Below are positions 62,411 through 64,000 of a stretch of DNA of 64,000 nucleotides, one piece after another (the stretch's first letter is position 1; each line of letters opens with the position of its first letter). This stretch comes from Roseateles sp. XES5 (GTDB taxonomy: Bacteria; Pseudomonadota; Alphaproteobacteria; Rhizobiales; Rhizobiaceae), in contig NZ_CP084752.1 in NCBI RefSeq assembly GCF_020535545.1, forward strand, positions 1,843,501 to 1,907,500, read 5' to 3'. The notes under the pieces are model-generated. The model saw only the letters and a program-made list of their open reading frames with translations, was not told the origin of the DNA and did not search any database. A program made the translations under genes and the position numbers.

Positions 62411-63946
62411 ATGGCCCTCGGCTTCATCAAGAAGATTTTCACATTCGGAAAAGACAGCGCTGCCGAGCCCAAGCCGGAGGCGGAAACGCCTGCCGCGGAA
62501 CTGCAGGTCATCACGCCGGCGGTCGAAGAGGTGGCGGAGACCCCGGCGATCCATTCTGCCGAGGACGAGCGCGATGCGCTGCTGGAGGAAGCGGAAGCCG
62601 CCAATCCGGAAGCCGAGTATCACATTTCCGAGGATGTCGAGCCGGAAATCTATCCGCTTCCGCATGCGCCCGATCTGCCGGTCGTCGAAGAGCCGGCGGC
62701 TGAGGCGAAGGCGGAGGAAGGCCCGGCCGAAGACGAGGCTTCCGCAGAGCCGGACGCCGAGGCTGCAGAAGAACAGGCCGAGGAAGAGCCTGTAGCGCGG
62801 GAGCCTGTCGCGCTGGAAGACGACGCGGTCGAAGCCGGTGCCGAAGAGGATGTTGCTTCCGTCGAAGACAGCATGCCGGAGCACTCGGCGCCTGCTGCCG
62901 TCGAGGATCCCGTTCTCGAAGAGGCCCTGCGCATCGAACAGCCGGCCGCCGCGCCCGCCTTGCCGAAGGGTTTTGCTTCCGCGGACAAGGCTCCGGTCGA
63001 GGACGCCGCGCCGGTTGCCCAGCCGAAGCGCACCTGGTTCCAGCGCCTGCGCGAAGGCCTTGCCCGCACCTCCTCGCAACTGACCGGGCAGATCACCAGC
63101 CTCTTCACCAAGCGCAAGCTGGACGACGAGACGTTGCAGGATCTCGAAGACCTGCTGATCCAGGCCGACCTCGGCGTCGAGACAGCGCTGCGCATCACCG
63201 ACACGCTCGCCTCGGAGCGCTACGGCAAGGACGTGACCGGTGCCGACGTTTCGCGCATCATGTCGACCGAGATCACCAAGGTGCTGGCGCCCGTCGCAAA
63301 GCCGCTGGAACTCGATCTCAGCCACAAGCCGCATGTCATCCTCGTCGTCGGCGTCAACGGCACCGGCAAGACGACGACTATCGGCAAGCTTGCGGCAAAG
63401 CTTTCCGGCGCTGGCCTGAAGGTGATGCTGGCCGCCGGCGACACGTTCCGTGCCGCGGCCATCGAGCAGTTGAAGATCTGGGCGGAGCGGACCGGTTCCG
63501 ACATCGTCTCCTCCAAGCTCGGCGCCGACGCGGCGGGCTTGGCCTATGAGGCATACGAGCAGGCGAAGCTGAAGAAGAGCGACGTGCTCATCGTCGATAC
63601 CGCCGGCCGCCTGCAGAACAAGGCGGAGCTGATGGCGGAACTCGAGAAGATCGTGCGCGTGCTCGGCAAGCTCGACCCCGACGCGCCGCACACCGTGCTG
63701 CAGACGCTCGATGCCACCACCGGCCAGAACGCGATGAACCAGGTGGAGATTTTCCGCAACGTTGCGGGCGTCTCGGGCCTGATCATGACAAAATTGGACG
63801 GTACGGCCCGCGGCGGCATCCTTGTGGCGATTGCGGCAAAGCACAAGCTGCCGGTCTATTTCATCGGTGTCGGCGAAGGGATCGACGATCTCGAACCCTT
63901 CGAGGCCAAGGATTTCGCGGAAGCGATCGCAGGAGTTGAAAGATGA
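62411..63946 (+). CDS. ftsY: signal recognition particle receptor FtsY
   Basis: A 511-residue SRP receptor GTPase at the inner membrane. It opens with the amphipathic MALGFIKKIFTFGKDSA, then a long acidic A region (about 20-185, Glu/Ala rich). The N domain starts near RTWFQRLREGLARTSSQLTG. The G domain has VVGVNGTGKTTTIGKLAAKL, LAAGDTFRAAAIEQLKIWAE, DTAGRLQNKAELM and TKLDGTARGG, ending DLEPFEAKDFAEAIAGVE. It follows mtaB by 12 bases. Its stop overlaps the next start (ATGA). Confidence 0.97.
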   Translation: MALGFIKKIFTFGKDSAAEPKPEAETPAAELQVITPAVEEVAETPAIHSAEDERDALLEEAEAANPEAEYHISEDVEPEIYPLPHAPDLPVVEEPAAEAKAEEGPAEDEASAEPDAEAAEEQAEEEPVAREPVALEDDAVEAGAEEDVASVEDSMPEHSAPAAVEDPVLEEALRIEQPAAAPALPKGFASADKAPVEDAAPVAQPKRTWFQRLREGLARTSSQLTGQITSLFTKRKLDDETLQDLEDLLIQADLGVETALRITDTLASERYGKDVTGADVSRIMSTEITKVLAPVAKPLELDLSHKPHVILVVGVNGTGKTTTIGKLAAKLSGAGLKVMLAAGDTFRAAAIEQLKIWAERTGSDIVSSKLGADAAGLAYEAYEQAKLKKSDVLIVDTAGRLQNKAELMAELEKIVRVLGKLDPDAPHTVLQTLDATTGQNAMNQVEIFRNVAGVSGLIMTKLDGTARGGILVAIAAKHKLPVYFIGVGEGIDDLEPFEAKDFAEAIAGVER

Positions 63947-64000
63947 GCAAGGCAACGCTGGACGCCCCGGCCAAGACGGAGGAGAAGATCAGCCCTCTCC
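63943..64000 (+). CDS. start of a probable septation protein A (YciB) gene, cut by the window end
   Basis: Only 19 codons are present: the reading begins MSKATLDAPAKTEEKISPL and runs off the window. Its ATG overlaps the ftsY stop (ATGA), so translation is coupled. In rhizobia the gene after ftsY usually encodes the inner-membrane septation protein A/YciB, whose start is a similar short polar stretch ending in ISPLLK. The call rests on that order and the few residues seen, so it is tentative. Confidence 0.55.
   Translation, partial: MSKATLDAPAKTEEKISPL

Noticed and set aside
60203..63955. A 1250-codon open frame on the minus strand
   Set aside because: It lies fully opposite dapF, mtaB and ftsY, which have clear catalytic motifs. 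Its translation is Arg/Gly/His-rich, typical of the antisense of GC-rich genes.

Overview
The window reads as chromosomal DNA of a Rhizobiales alphaproteobacterium, most likely Rhizobiaceae (Rhizobium, Agrobacterium, Ensifer or Shinella type). Supporting signs are a SAM-II riboswitch in front of metA, a TTAA-N7-TTAA CtrA-type box in front of ftsK, a CnoX with an active CGPC site, long Ala/Glu/Lys-rich tails on L19 and S16, and GC-rich coding throughout apart from one AT-rich island. The species cannot be fixed from sequence reading alone.

Layout. 1-1130: IS110-family insertion sequence with a structured 5' leader. 1375-9051: housekeeping genes: thiN, an ABC-F ATPase, a small secreted Gly/Tyr/Lys/His-rich protein, metA under a SAM-II riboswitch and terminator, a GNAT acetyltransferase, galM and a chemoreceptor. 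9276-23809: one co-directional surface-polysaccharide locus. It holds a TPR protein with a conserved C-terminal domain, a methyltransferase, an FkbH-type HAD enzyme, an acyl carrier protein, a MaoC/SDR fusion, an unknown protein, and an ABC-2 capsule exporter (two KpsE-like proteins, KpsT, KpsM) with two glycosyltransferases. Convergent to it are the dTDP-rhamnose genes rfbB-rfbD-rfbA-rfbC (23883-27260). An AT-rich spacer and a 1278-residue three-domain glycosyltransferase (27838-31674) end the accessory block next to tRNA-Gly(GCC).

32294-47082: proX, cnoX, a LON-domain protein, a Trm112-like protein, a UbiH-type monooxygenase, tesB, glnK-amtB behind a sigma-54 promoter, ftsK, lolA, xth, a stand-alone cyclic-nucleotide-binding protein, an OmpR-type response regulator, an L,D-transpeptidase, an aldo/keto reductase and sixA. 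47154-54521: leuC, a CASTOR/POLLUX-like channel, an ABC amino-acid permease and binding protein without an ATPase, and a translationally coupled pair of a caspase-SPOR protein and a PGRP-type amidase.

54597-64000: the translation and protein-targeting block. rplS, trmD, rimM, rpsP, chorismate mutase and ffh lie on the minus strand, with a TSUP permease inserted between trmD and rplS. dapF, mtaB, ftsY and the start of a probable yciB lie on the plus strand.

The least explained parts are the FkbH-ACP-MaoC/SDR cassette inside the capsule-export operon, which suggests an ACP-borne acyl group built for an exported glycan, and the caspase-SPOR/amidase couple. Both are inferences from domain content and gene order.
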